Below are positions 8,179-15,265 of a stretch of DNA of 64,000 bases, one piece after another. The notes beneath the pieces were generated by a model, which worked only from the letters and a program-made list of their open reading frames with translations, made no database searches and had not been told where the DNA came from. The DNA lies in NCBI GenBank assembly GCA_017466445.1, contig JAFTUC010000027.1, positions 1-64,000 of the forward strand, given 5' to 3'. The stretch's first letter is position 1, and every line of letters begins with the position of its first letter. The position numbers and the translations under genes were made by a program. Origin of the DNA: Clostridia bacterium. GTDB taxonomy: Bacteria > Bacillota > Clostridia > Oscillospirales > CAG-272.

Positions 8179-8207
8179 CCCCGACCGCCAAATAGCGGCG
8201 GTCGGGG
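8179..8207 (-). repeat. Island hairpin copy
   Basis: CCCCGACCGCC (8179-8189) and GGCGGTCGGGG (8197-8207) form a perfect 11-bp stem. On the minus strand it continues as AAATAAAGAAAATTC, identical to the other internal copies and unlike the T-tracted copy at 4894. Confidence 0.8.
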
Positions 8208-8216
8208 GAGTATTAC

Positions 8217-8254
8217 TTACTGCATAACGAGCATTTTGATAAGCTCGCCGGGAA
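8217..8254 (-). pseudogene. Scrap of a paralogous lipoprotein C-terminus
   Basis: Directly after the stop of the 8257-9147 gene the sequence reads LIKMLVMQ then stop, base-identical over about 37 nt to the 3' end of the 14020-14871 gene. It is a leftover C-terminus and direct evidence of recombination between paralogous 3' ends. Confidence 0.7.
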
Positions 8255-8256
8255 AA

Positions 8257-9147
8257 CTATCCCGTTATCGTTTGGATAAGTGTGCTAAAAGTTTGACCGT
8301 GATATATATATGTCACGGTAGAAGTTACCATAACGTAAGGAACACCGTCTTGAATAAATGCGTTCTTGCTGTTGTGCTCGATGCTTACAAAGGTATATCC
8401 GTCTTTTACGTTCTCTCTCAAAAGATTTTCTATGTTTTTTTCTACCTCGTCCATCCTATTCAAAATGGGAGAGTAATCTTTAAGGTCGTGGATGTGTTCG
8501 TATACTTCAAAAAAAAACGTATCGTCGTAAAATATGGCAGAAATATGATCCTCGAGTGTAACGCCGTCTTCAGATCTGTTGTAGTAAAAAGAACGCGAGA
8601 CAAGTCTTTCGTTTTCTTTCAAAATTCGGAATCCGTCAACCTCTTGGCTACGGAATCCTCTTGAACTCTCACTAAAATAGTGCGTTTTGCACGTATAATC
8701 ATATTTTGTCAGATCATATTCATCGCCCAGCATCCGTTTAATGAATTCATTATAATCACTTTCGGTTACCGGATTTTCAGGATACGGAATACTAACGTAT
8801 TCTACGATGGTGTTGGTTTTAGCATCTATCAAAACCTTTCCGCCGTCTGTTCCTTGAAGCTCGTAAACATGAACGTTCCAATCGGATTGCGGGAGTTTTG
8901 CTGAGTGGGTATATACTCCCGTATATTTTGTTCCGAGAATATCAATGGTTATTTGTTTTTTAGAAATATTTTCTTTGTATTCGTGCACGTCAAATTTTTT
9001 ATATTCTGACTTGCTTGCGTGGAATATAGTGCCGTTGTCAGATTCTCCGTAAATAAATGTTTTTAACTCTTTATTTGGCTGACAGCCATACATAAATGTA
9101 CTTGAAAGTAATATTATCGATAAGAATAAAGTGAGTGTTCTTTTCAT
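8257..9147 (-). CDS. Lipoprotein, island immunity-like family
   Basis: This 296-residue predicted lipoprotein has its lipobox at TFMYGC (Cys22) and a good SD (AAAGGAG) before the ATG. Its organisation resembles the 14020-14871 protein: an N-terminal beta region with YKKFDVHEYKE...KKQITIDILG, a central acidic helix, then a C-terminal beta region ending TFSTLIQTITG where the paralog ends GVLIKMLVMQ. A remnant of such a paralog follows it at 8217-8254. Function unknown; surface-anchored immunity to a secreted toxin is my inference from context. Confidence 0.73.
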   Translation of the reverse strand: MKRTLTLFLSIILLSSTFMYGCQPNKELKTFIYGESDNGTIFHASKSEYKKFDVHEYKENISKKQITIDILGTKYTGVYTHSAKLPQSDWNVHVYELQGTDGGKVLIDAKTNTIVEYVSIPYPENPVTESDYNEFIKRMLGDEYDLTKYDYTCKTHYFSESSRGFRSQEVDGFRILKENERLVSRSFYYNRSEDGVTLEDHISAIFYDDTFFFEVYEHIHDLKDYSPILNRMDEVEKNIENLLRENVKDGYTFVSIEHNSKNAFIQDGVPYVMVTSTVTYIYHGQTFSTLIQTITG

Positions 9148-9167
9148 ATTAGTATCTCCTTTCAGAT

Positions 9168-9345
9168 TTAGGGAAGGCTTTCTTCGCCGGCAATAACGTA
9201 ATTACGTAGCGATATCAACTTACCCTTGGAACCGTCTTTGTCATCTTCGCTATCGTCAAAATATTGGTAATTTTTATGATCTTTAAGTATATTGTTCGTT
9301 GCTATACATACATCATAGTAATTCTTTGTATCGTCATTATTTTCT
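9168..9345 (-). pseudogene. Orphan acidic protein tail
   Basis: An open frame runs from the hairpin at 9351 through NDDTKNYYDVCIATNNILKD and an acidic stretch (YFDDSEDDKDGSKG) to ISLRNYVIAGEESLP, stopping at 9170-9168, 20 nt before the next gene's start. There is no SD or plausible start. Position and form match the other orphan tails, but the sequence is unrelated to them. Confidence 0.45.
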
Positions 9346-9350
9346 TTATT

Positions 9351-9378
9351 CCCCCGACCGCCAAACGGCGGTTGGGGG
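9351..9378 (-). repeat. Island hairpin copy
   Basis: CCCCCGACCGCC (9351-9362) and GGCGGTTGGGGG (9367-9378) form a 12-bp stem with one G-T wobble and an AAAC loop. The flank AACACACATTGTTCAGGG is shared with the copy at 11219-11247. Confidence 0.8.
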
Positions 9379-9398
9379 AACACACATTGTTCAGGGTA

Positions 9399-9872
9399 TC
9401 ACTTTGCACGTCCGGGTTCTTTAAGTAACAGTTTTCTACTATTTACGTCGATAATAAATATAAAACCGCCGGAAATACACTTATACAAGTTGCTCATTGG
9501 TTCGGCGATGATTCCAAACTCACGATTCGCTTCGTCCGATGTAATATGTGTGATTCCATCAAAAGCCATTTTTATATCACCGACCAATTCACCGATATTC
9601 CATAAATGGCTTCCTTGCCAATCAAAGGCGTTGATGTTATTTTCCTCGCGGTTATCTTTTACAAACGGAGCGCTCAAACAACCGTTTCGGAAATCGCGAT
9701 CCTCTGTACGGAGAAGAAGAATTTCATCCGAAATACAAATATCAGAAATTTTGTCAAGTAGTTCAATTTTTGCACCTGAAGCGCAGTTAATTGTATACAA
9801 ACCTTCAGTTTCGATTTCTGACGAAAACTTTTTTTCATTCGCTGTTATTATTTCGATTCTTACAAACCCCAT
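9399..9872 (-). CDS. Small cytosolic immunity-like protein, copy A
   Basis: The start at 9872 is chosen because TAAGGAG lies 7-8 nt upstream; an earlier in-frame ATG lies inside the toxin-like tail. The 157-residue product has no signal peptide. Its core reads NAFDWQGSHLWNIGELVGDI and it ends with FIFIIDVNSRKLLLKEPGRAK. It is about 95% identical to the 11269-11742 protein and more distantly related to 11895-12359. I do not know the domain. The SD overlaps the stop of an upstream protein tail, as expected for an effector-immunity pair. Confidence 0.75.
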   Translation of the reverse strand: MGFVRIEIITANEKKFSSEIETEGLYTINCASGAKIELLDKISDICISDEILLLRTEDRDFRNGCLSAPFVKDNREENNINAFDWQGSHLWNIGELVGDIKMAFDGITHITSDEANREFGIIAEPMSNLYKCISGGFIFIIDVNSRKLLLKEPGRAK

Positions 9873-9882
9873 GTTAATCTCC

Positions 9883-10112
9883 TTACGGTAATAATATATC
9901 TGCACCAAATGCCGAATTAGGAATTGTCGTTCCAAGCTCATATTGAAGCGTATTGTTAATCGAGGACCGATTAACTACACCAACATAAACAGTGGTTCCG
10001 GACGGCACATTTACAAAGCAATAATGTGTGGGCGTATGTTGAATTTCCATTGGTGGATGGTCGTTCCGTCGGCCATGGTAGGACTTCGACAAATTCCGAT
10101 GCAGAATTTTCT
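9883..10112 (-). pseudogene. Toxin-like C-terminal tail A joined to a ricin-lectin scrap
   Basis: From the hairpin at 10119 the sequence first carries a short ricin-type scrap (MADGTTIHQWKFN in one frame, to about 10045). It then switches to another frame reading HYCFVNVPSGTTVYVGVVNR and on to TTIPNSAFGADILLP, stopping at 9885-9883. There is no start with an SD. The end matches that of tail B (ITIPDYTFGADILLP), which precedes the paralogous gene at 11742, although the residues upstream differ. This is the pattern of swapped C-terminal toxin domains; toxin activity itself is inferred. Confidence 0.6.
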
Positions 10113-10118
10113 TTATTT

Positions 10119-10147
10119 CCCCGACCGCCAAATAGCGGCGGTCGGGG
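10119..10147 (-). repeat. Island hairpin copy
   Basis: CCCCGACCGCC (10119-10129) and GGCGGTCGGGG (10137-10147) form a perfect 11-bp stem; the loop AAATAGC is the same as at 8179 and 4901. It lies 50 nt downstream of the 10197-10964 gene. Confidence 0.8.
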
Positions 10148-10196
10148 AGTATCTGACGAACCCATCTTACAACTCCTTTTGCGCAAACTGTTCTAT

Positions 10197-10964
10197 CTAT
10201 TTATCGAAAGCACCGAAAGACAAAGCAGAAAACCACTGCGCATCCCACACTTTAGGATCGCATCGAACTTCCACAAGCAGATCTCCATAAACAAACTTGA
10301 AGCTGTTTCTGTTATCCGTTTTGTATTCGCACACCAAAGCCGTAACTTCACGGTCACGGAGTTTGATTTTTTGATTATAAATTTTTTCATGTTGTTTACC
10401 GAGATTATTTATGTTGGGAGAATTTGGCGAAAGTTGCTTTATTACCTCTGAAGCTGTCGGGTTTTTCTGCATTTGAATAATATTATCGGGCAAATAGGTC
10501 GTTTTTATATAGAAATTCTCACCGGTAGACACCTCGGGGTGAAAAAATATACATGGTAGATCGTACGCCTCGGAAATATATAGCGAAACGTTCGATCCCT
10601 CTCTGTTACGAAGTTCTATTGCCTTGCCGTTTAGGTGAGGAACAATAATATTTTGAGACTGTAACTTTTCAACAAAAAGCTTGGTTTTATTAATTTCTTC
10701 GCTTGTTGCACCTTGCTTTTCAAGTTCTGAATATAGTTCACTCTCATTCTTTTGACTCAGTGAATTTTTAAAATCAGCCAGCGAGTTATAACGAAAGGGT
10801 TCGATCAGAGGCGTATTTGCATGGACCTGATTTTCGCTGTCAGAATCTTGTGTCGTTTTATCCTTGGGATCGTTGTTTTTGGGCGGTTCTGTCTCCTGTC
10901 CTTGCTGACATCCCGTGAGTAGAAGTGCTATGCAAACAAATAAAGTTATTATAATTTTTTTCAT
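10197..10964 (-). CDS. Lipoprotein, unknown
   Basis: This 255-residue predicted lipoprotein has its lipobox at LLLTGC (Cys19), followed by a long polar linker rich in Glu, Asp, Lys and Pro. The SD GGAGGT lies 8 nt before the ATG. The folded part contains ELRNREGSNVSLYISEAYDL and a C-terminal IKLRDREVTALVCEYK...KFVYGDLLVEVRC region resembling a DUF4367-like or LolA-like beta sheet; this is only an impression. No close paralog lies in the window. It takes the gene slot between a Cys-rich orphan tail (11025) and a hairpin (10119). Confidence 0.73.
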   Translation of the reverse strand: MKKIIITLFVCIALLLTGCQQGQETEPPKNNDPKDKTTQDSDSENQVHANTPLIEPFRYNSLADFKNSLSQKNESELYSELEKQGATSEEINKTKLFVEKLQSQNIIVPHLNGKAIELRNREGSNVSLYISEAYDLPCIFFHPEVSTGENFYIKTTYLPDNIIQMQKNPTASEVIKQLSPNSPNINNLGKQHEKIYNQKIKLRDREVTALVCEYKTDNRNSFKFVYGDLLVEVRCDPKVWDAQWFSALSFGAFDK

Positions 10965-11024
10965 AAGTTGTATACCTCCGTGATATTGTATCTAAAACAA
11001 ACTATGCAAGCTGTTCGCTGGGGA

Positions 11025-11212
11025 TTAGTGATGATTTTCTAAATGCGCATATATATCTGATTTGCATCCTTCACAGATAACGGTTGGCGCGGTTATGTCA
11101 ATTCTGCTATGACTCATTATACAAGATTCTGGTCTGGCATTACTGCCACAATCATAACATAAATCACCACCACGACAGCGTTCATTTACAGTACCTTCAT
11201 ACAGAATTTTCT
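11025..11212 (-). pseudogene. Orphan Cys-rich tail, zinc-ribbon-like
   Basis: From the hairpin at 11219 the frame reads VNERCRGGDLCYDCGSNARP, then ESCIMSHSR and VICEGCKSDIYAHLENHH, stopping at 11027-11025. The spaced Cys pairs (LCYDC, ICEGC) and His residues suggest a metal-binding fold such as the end of a zinc-ribbon nuclease. It has no SD or start and precedes a lipoprotein gene, like the other orphan tails. Confidence 0.5.
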
Positions 11213-11218
11213 TTATTT

Positions 11219-11247
11219 CCCCGACCGCCAAATAGCGGCGGTTGGGG
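11219..11247 (-). repeat. Island hairpin copy
   Basis: CCCCGACCGCC (11219-11229) and GGCGGTTGGGG (11237-11247) form an 11-bp stem with one wobble pair. It follows the copy-B immunity-like gene, and its flank matches that of the copy at 9351. Confidence 0.8.
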
Positions 11248-11268
11248 AAACACACATTGTTCAGGGTA

Positions 11269-11742
11269 TCACTTTGCACGTCCGGGTTCTTTAAGTAACA
11301 GTTTTCTACTATTTACGTCAATAATAAATATAAAACCGCCGGAAATACACTTGTAAAGGTTGCTCGTTGGTTCGGCGATGATTCCAAACTCACGATTCGC
11401 TTCGTCCGATGTAATATGCGTAATTCCATCAAAAGCCATTTTTATATCACCGACCAATTCGCCGATATTCCATAAATGGTTTCCTTGCCAATCAAAGGCG
11501 TTGATGTTATTTTCCTCGCGGTTATCTTTTACAAACGGAGCGCTCAAACAACCGTTTCGGAAATCGCGATCCTCTGTACGGAGAAGAATAATTTCATCCG
11601 AAATACAAATGTCACAAATTTTGTCAAGTAGTTCAATTTTTGCACCTAAAGCGCAGTTAATTGTATACAAACCTTCAGTTTCGATTTCTGACGAAAACTT
11701 TTTTTCATTCGCTGTTATTACTTCAATTCTTACAAACTCCAT
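11269..11742 (-). CDS. Small cytosolic immunity-like protein, copy B
   Basis: This 157-residue paralog of copy A (9399-9872) differs at few positions (for example MEFVRIEVI for MGFVRIEII, and KICDICISDEI for KISDICISDEI). The start at 11742 has the same TAAGGAG site, which overlaps the stop of tail B. No signal peptide or TM segment. Copies A and B follow tails that share only their last residues, so the two genes may once have neutralised related effectors. Unknown fold; the conserved core is NAFDWQGNHLWNIGELVGDI. Confidence 0.75.
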   Translation of the reverse strand: MEFVRIEVITANEKKFSSEIETEGLYTINCALGAKIELLDKICDICISDEIILLRTEDRDFRNGCLSAPFVKDNREENNINAFDWQGNHLWNIGELVGDIKMAFDGITHITSDEANREFGIIAEPTSNLYKCISGGFIFIIDVNSRKLLLKEPGRAK

Positions 11743-11752
11743 GTTAATCTCC

Positions 11753-11905
11753 TTACGGTAATAATATATCTGCACCAAATGTATAGTCAGGAATTGTTAT
11801 TTTACAATTTAACATATGTACTTTTTTAAACATCTCTATCTCGTTCCACGGTAATAGGAAACAATTTTCGATATTGCCGATCTTGAATGTTGATCTATTT
11901 TGTTT
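11753..11905 (-). pseudogene. Toxin-like C-terminal tail B
   Basis: The frame reads FKIGNIENCFLLPWNEIEMF, then KKVHMLNCKITIPDYTFGADILLP, and stops at 11755-11753. It overlaps the end of the gene at 11895 in another frame and has no start. Its last residues align with tail A (TIP...FGADILLP), and it is followed at the same distance by the paralogous immunity-like gene. I read it as the displaced C-terminus of an effector; the activity is unknown. Confidence 0.55.
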
Positions 11906-12359
11906 CAATTGTTTGCAGAACTTTTCGATTATTCAAATCAATAATATATAGGAGATTACCTGCCGTACAAGAAAACAGATCGCCTATATCTCCGTGTGAC
12001 TTGTCAAAATTAACATATGGCTTTAGAAGCTCTTTTGTTGTTACGGTACCTCCCCAAAACGGAATCTCCAAATTTCCCACAACATCTGCAATATTCCATA
12101 AATGGTTGCCGTCCCAATCGTATGCATCAATATTATTTGTGATGGTCTTATTTGATGAAGTTGAGGGCGATTGTTCGCTCTCGCTTTGAGGCGCATATTC
12201 GGTGGTCAATATCACCAGATCTTTGGTTATTGATATTTGATAGATGTTTTTTGAAGATTTCAGTATATTGTTACATATGGACAAGTTTTTGAACGGTATG
12301 TTGTCTGTTGACATATACAGTACCTTTTCATCAAAAAGTACTCTCAAACTAAAACTCAT
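11895..12359 (-). CDS. Small cytosolic immunity-like protein, divergent member C
   Basis: This 154-residue protein is distantly related to copies A and B: the core is DAYDWDGNHLWNIADVVGNL and it ends FSCTAGNLLYIIDLNNRKVL where A and B end KCISGGFIFIIDVNSRKLLL. It has no signal peptide. AAGGAG lies about 10 nt before the ATG. A Ser/Glu-rich low-complexity stretch (PQSESEQSPSTSS) replaces the middle segment of A and B. It lies between a ricin-lectin remnant (12418-12591) and tail B. Function unknown. Confidence 0.72.
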   Translation of the reverse strand: MSFSLRVLFDEKVLYMSTDNIPFKNLSICNNILKSSKNIYQISITKDLVILTTEYAPQSESEQSPSTSSNKTITNNIDAYDWDGNHLWNIADVVGNLEIPFWGGTVTTKELLKPYVNFDKSHGDIGDLFSCTAGNLLYIIDLNNRKVLQTIETK

Positions 12360-12417
12360 ATATTTTTAACTCCTTATAAAAATAAAATTATAAAATCAAG
12401 GTTTATTATGAAATTGT

Positions 12418-12591
12418 TCAGTTTAGGGAAGAGGAACTCCTGCACTGATAGTATGCACCGGTAGAATTTGCGGATTTTACCGTATAAAATCCATCGCCCT
12501 GATGCTCGAAAATCCATTTTTGCGAGTTGTTTCCGTTGAATTTCCATTGGTGGATTGTCGTTCCGTCAGCCATGGTAGGACTTCGACAAAT
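12418..12591 (-). pseudogene. Ricin B-type lectin domain remnant
   Basis: Fifty-seven codons are open between an in-frame TAA (12592-12594) and TGA (12418-12420). They read ADGTTIHQWKFNGNNSQKW, then IFEHQGDGFYTVKSANSTGAYY. The two QxW motifs with FYTVKSANS are the hallmark of one repeat of a ricin-type beta-trefoil lectin, a carbohydrate-binding domain common in secreted clostridial proteins. It has no SD and is only a third of a domain. Shorter copies lie at 6905-7047 and 10045-10090. Confidence 0.72.
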
Positions 12592-12612
12592 TTAGAACAT
12601 AACATACTATTT

Positions 12613-12966
12613 TCAAGGATCTGTGATCTCGAGTATAAATGAGTTAATATAATCACGTTGTTCATCAGAAACAATAATATGTCTATCATTTATATCGTCT
12701 CGAAAAACGCCGTATTCATCAGAATACCAAATAACAAGATCATCAGACTCGAACCTAAAACAACAAAGTGTTTTGACAATATCGGATTTCCACTTACTGT
12801 TGCTCCATAGAGAGTTCAAATATTCAGCCTGCTCGTTTGACAAAACGCGGTTCTGTTCCGGTGCATCTGCACATATCAGTTGAATGCTGTGATTGTCATC
12901 GCTTTTACATGACGTTATCATAAAAATCATCGAAATGATAGTGATGAAAATCAATGTTTTTTTCAT
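12613..12966 (-). CDS. Small lipoprotein, unknown
   Basis: This 117-residue predicted lipoprotein has the signal MKKTLIFITIISMIFMITSC (Cys20) and AAGGAG 9 nt before the ATG. The mature part is about 97 residues with SNEQAEYLNSLWSNSKW and DRHIIVSDEQRDYINSFILE, the two ends of a compact alpha/beta unit. The last 20 codons and what follows are copied at 6905-7047. It may be a complete small protein or the front of a once longer one; the second YINS segment mirrors the first, hinting at an internal repeat. Confidence 0.7.
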   Translation of the reverse strand: MKKTLIFITIISMIFMITSCKSDDNHSIQLICADAPEQNRVLSNEQAEYLNSLWSNSKWKSDIVKTLCCFRFESDDLVIWYSDEYGVFRDDINDRHIIVSDEQRDYINSFILEITDP

Positions 12967-13011
12967 AAAACAAAACTCCTTTATAAAAATTACAGTTCAC
13001 AAATAACTAAT

Positions 13012-13950
13012 CTACGAGATTACTGTCGCGATGTACAAAGCTGAATAATGTTCATGTTTGCCATCCGTTAAAACATATGAAACGTCGGAGATCGCGCAAA
13101 GTTCACCAGCAGAGGTGAACCCCAAAAATTGTTTATCTATGCTTACCGATACAATTTTGTAGATATTGTTATAGACGCTGTGCGCCTTTTTCAGGACACT
13201 TTCGTTAAGCTTATCCTTGTCAATTGTTACTTTTACAGTATCAAAACTGTTTATATCTCCCATAATTATCGCACAAACGTTACCTTTCGATGTGACTACC
13301 ACGTGAATTGAATCTACAGTGTCAAAGCCTTGATATTTTTTTGTATAATTTACTTTGTAATATGAGAAAGGATACAGCTTTCCGTCCTTTTCACGAGAGC
13401 TATCATTCGGCTCATCCATAGTTCGTGTATATTCATTAAGATCATCTACAAATTTTGTTGCGGTTTCTTCAGCAAGCTGGAGTGCGGTTGTTACGGGATC
13501 CTCAACTTCATCAAGATAGGGCTCTGTGTCAAAAAAAGCCTTGTCCATAAGGTTTATTAACACAAGCTCCTGTGTATCGTCACGGAAGGACAACAGAAAA
13601 CCTTCATCGGTGTAATATTGATCCGTATAATAATCAAAGCCAACTTCCATAAGGCTTTGTTCATATGAACCTACATACGTATTGTTTGAATAAGTGTATG
13701 ATTTATTTTTAACATTTTCGTTATTTCCTTTTTTAAACGGATATACGTCCCATGAGTTGAAATCTTCAATTTTGGCATTTATAATACCGTCATTGGCAAC
13801 ATCATACACAAAGCTCTCATAGGAATCAAGCTGCTTATTATTGCTTCCTGTTATTTCTGTTTGTTTTTTCTTTTGCCATTTATTTGTGCATCCGACAAAC
13901 AAAGACGATAGCAGTGCTGTTATGAGCATAAGGGCTATAATTTTTTTCAT
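13012..13950 (-). CDS. Lipoprotein, island immunity-like family
   Basis: The start at 13950 is preceded by GGAGGT at 7 nt and gives the lipoprotein signal MKKIIALMLITALLSSLFVGC; the in-frame ATG six codons earlier is unlikely. The signal is nearly identical to that of the neighbour at 14020-14871. The C-terminal half resembles the 4967-5863 protein: PVTTALQLAEETATKFVDDL, VHVVVTSKGNVCAI and the end YIATVIS. The mature protein is about 290 residues, acidic and surface-anchored. Function unknown. Confidence 0.75.
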   Translation of the reverse strand: MKKIIALMLITALLSSLFVGCTNKWQKKKQTEITGSNNKQLDSYESFVYDVANDGIINAKIEDFNSWDVYPFKKGNNENVKNKSYTYSNNTYVGSYEQSLMEVGFDYYTDQYYTDEGFLLSFRDDTQELVLINLMDKAFFDTEPYLDEVEDPVTTALQLAEETATKFVDDLNEYTRTMDEPNDSSREKDGKLYPFSYYKVNYTKKYQGFDTVDSIHVVVTSKGNVCAIIMGDINSFDTVKVTIDKDKLNESVLKKAHSVYNNIYKIVSVSIDKQFLGFTSAGELCAISDVSYVLTDGKHEHYSALYIATVIS

Positions 13951-14019
13951 TGTATTTACCTCCAACATACTATTGTAGCATTAACTTGTAGCCGACATTT
14001 CCGCAAATCGGAGTATTAC

Positions 14020-14871
14020 TTACTGCATAACGAGCATTTTGATAAGCACGCCGGAATGCATTTCTTCGTATTCATCAATTGCAGTCACAAACAGCACCTC
14101 TACAGTGTACTGTATAGCCAGTGAGCCGTCTTTGAGCTTGGTTAGCCTAAACTCTTCGTCTTTGTATTCAAGTCTGTCATAGTTGTATTTGACCTTTTCT
14201 ATAAATCCGTTAAGTCTTTCGTAAACAGTTTTTTTCACCTTATCCATATCAAACGGGTTCTTTGTGTCTGTCGAAAATTGGTTGACCATATCGGCTACAT
14301 ATCTATTCAATTCGCCGTGATAATTAACCCTAACCTGAAGTTCCTCGGTCGTTTTTATACCGTCAACGTACTTGGTGAAAGATACAACGTATTCTTTCCA
14401 GCTTTCGGAATCATTCACCGACACGGTATACAGGTCCGGATCGGTAATTTCGGAAACAAATTCGGATGCCACGCGTATAGCTTCCTCTTCGCTGCATTTT
14501 CTTTTTATCTCCGATAACTTAGGTATGTCCCAATTATAACGCTCCAAATCTCCGTTTGGATTAAACCAAGCGATATCGCCGTATTCGTATACGGGGTAAT
14601 AATTGTTTCTAAAAAATTTTCCTTCAGTTTCGGAAAGCGATACGGTGATCTGCTTCCCTTTGTGATTAAAGGTTACCTTTTCGGGTCCCTTCTTTCCTTT
14701 AAAGCCTTCATAATCACGTATTTCGTATTCTTTTTTCAGACCCGATATATAATAGCCGGAATATCCTATTATTGCAGTCGTGTATTCTTTTTCTTGCCCG
14801 TTATTCGTACATCCAATAAATAAAGATGATAGCAGTGCTGTTATGAGCATAAGGGCTATAATTTTTTTCAT
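14020..14871 (-). CDS. Lipoprotein, island immunity-like family; promoter-proximal gene
   Basis: The start at 14871 gives the lipoprotein signal MKKIIALMLITALLSSLFIGC (lipobox LFIGC) after CAAGGAAA; an ATG at 14967 would hide the signal behind 32 polar residues. The 284-residue product has a beta-rich N-terminal half (KGPEKVTFNHKGKQITVSL) and a C-terminal half shared with the paralogs (EEEAIRVASEFVSEI, VRVNYHGELNRYV, ending LIKMLVMQ). It is the first island gene downstream of the promoter at 15156-15184. Unknown function; no enzymatic motif seen. Confidence 0.75.
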   Translation of the reverse strand: MKKIIALMLITALLSSLFIGCTNNGQEKEYTTAIIGYSGYYISGLKKEYEIRDYEGFKGKKGPEKVTFNHKGKQITVSLSETEGKFFRNNYYPVYEYGDIAWFNPNGDLERYNWDIPKLSEIKRKCSEEEAIRVASEFVSEITDPDLYTVSVNDSESWKEYVVSFTKYVDGIKTTEELQVRVNYHGELNRYVADMVNQFSTDTKNPFDMDKVKKTVYERLNGFIEKVKYNYDRLEYKDEEFRLTKLKDGSLAIQYTVEVLFVTAIDEYEEMHSGVLIKMLVMQ

Positions 14872-15044
14872 TTTCCTTGTCCTTTCCATAAATGCTTTTG
14901 ATCTTGCTTGTTGACGTGTGAAAAGTATCATCTGTTCATCGGTATCATCTCCTACCAATAAAGACACCTTTTACAAGCAAAAAAATCGCTGAAAATCAAA
15001 AAAAATCACTGTTTACAAAAAGTTCATAAATCAGAGGCTTTTCA

Positions 15045-15092
15045 AAAACAAAAAAGCACAAAGTTAGCCCTGTACGGGCACGTTGTGCTTTT
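15045..15092 (-). terminator. Strong hairpin terminator/attenuator upstream of the island
   Basis: On the minus strand AAAAGCACAA (15092-15083) pairs with TTGTGCTTTT, with a nested GCCC/GGGC stem, followed by a T-rich tail. It lies about 60-100 nt downstream of the minus-strand promoter, so most transcripts should end here unless read-through is regulated. Confidence 0.65.
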
Positions 15093-15155
15093 ACAAACAT
15101 CAATTTCAAGGTCATTAAAGTCGATATTCTCAAGTGACCCGTATCCTTTAGACCA

Positions 15156-15184
15156 ATTATATCATGCGGGAAGATCTTTGTCAA
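15156..15184 (-). promoter_or_regulatory. Consensus sigma-A promoter facing the accessory island
   Basis: On the minus strand TTGACA (15184-15179), a 17-nt spacer and TATAAT (15161-15156) match consensus exactly. It is divergent from the U32 peptidase promoter 20 nt away and reads towards the lipoprotein array. Confidence 0.85.
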
Positions 15185-15204
15185 TATAAAAGAGTGTCTA
15201 CCAC

Positions 15205-15233
15205 TTGAAAGAAATGAAAAAATCTGCTATAAT
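15205..15233 (+). promoter_or_regulatory. Sigma-A promoter of the U32 peptidase gene
   Basis: TTGAAA (15205-15210), a 17-nt spacer and TATAAT (15228-15233). The start codon at 15266 follows an AAAGGA SD, leaving a short leader of about 25 nt. Confidence 0.8.
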
Positions 15234-15265
15234 CAATATATCCCGTCAGATAAAGGAATTTTAAG

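Larger units (their letters stand above)
11213..11770 (-). repeat. Direct repeat of about 9345-9900 (tail end + immunity-like gene + hairpin)
   Basis: About 550 nt here match 9345-9900 nearly base for base. The match covers the shared ending GADILLP of the upstream tail, the whole immunity-like gene and the following hairpin, and ends abruptly on the tail side where the two tails become unrelated. This is a recent duplication whose upstream boundary lies inside the tail-coding sequence. Confidence 0.8.

Noticed and set aside
14996-15184. Small frame upstream of the island (62 codons, minus)
   Set aside because: Its start lies at the -35 box of the promoter, so the transcript does not include it; the hairpin explains the sequence better.
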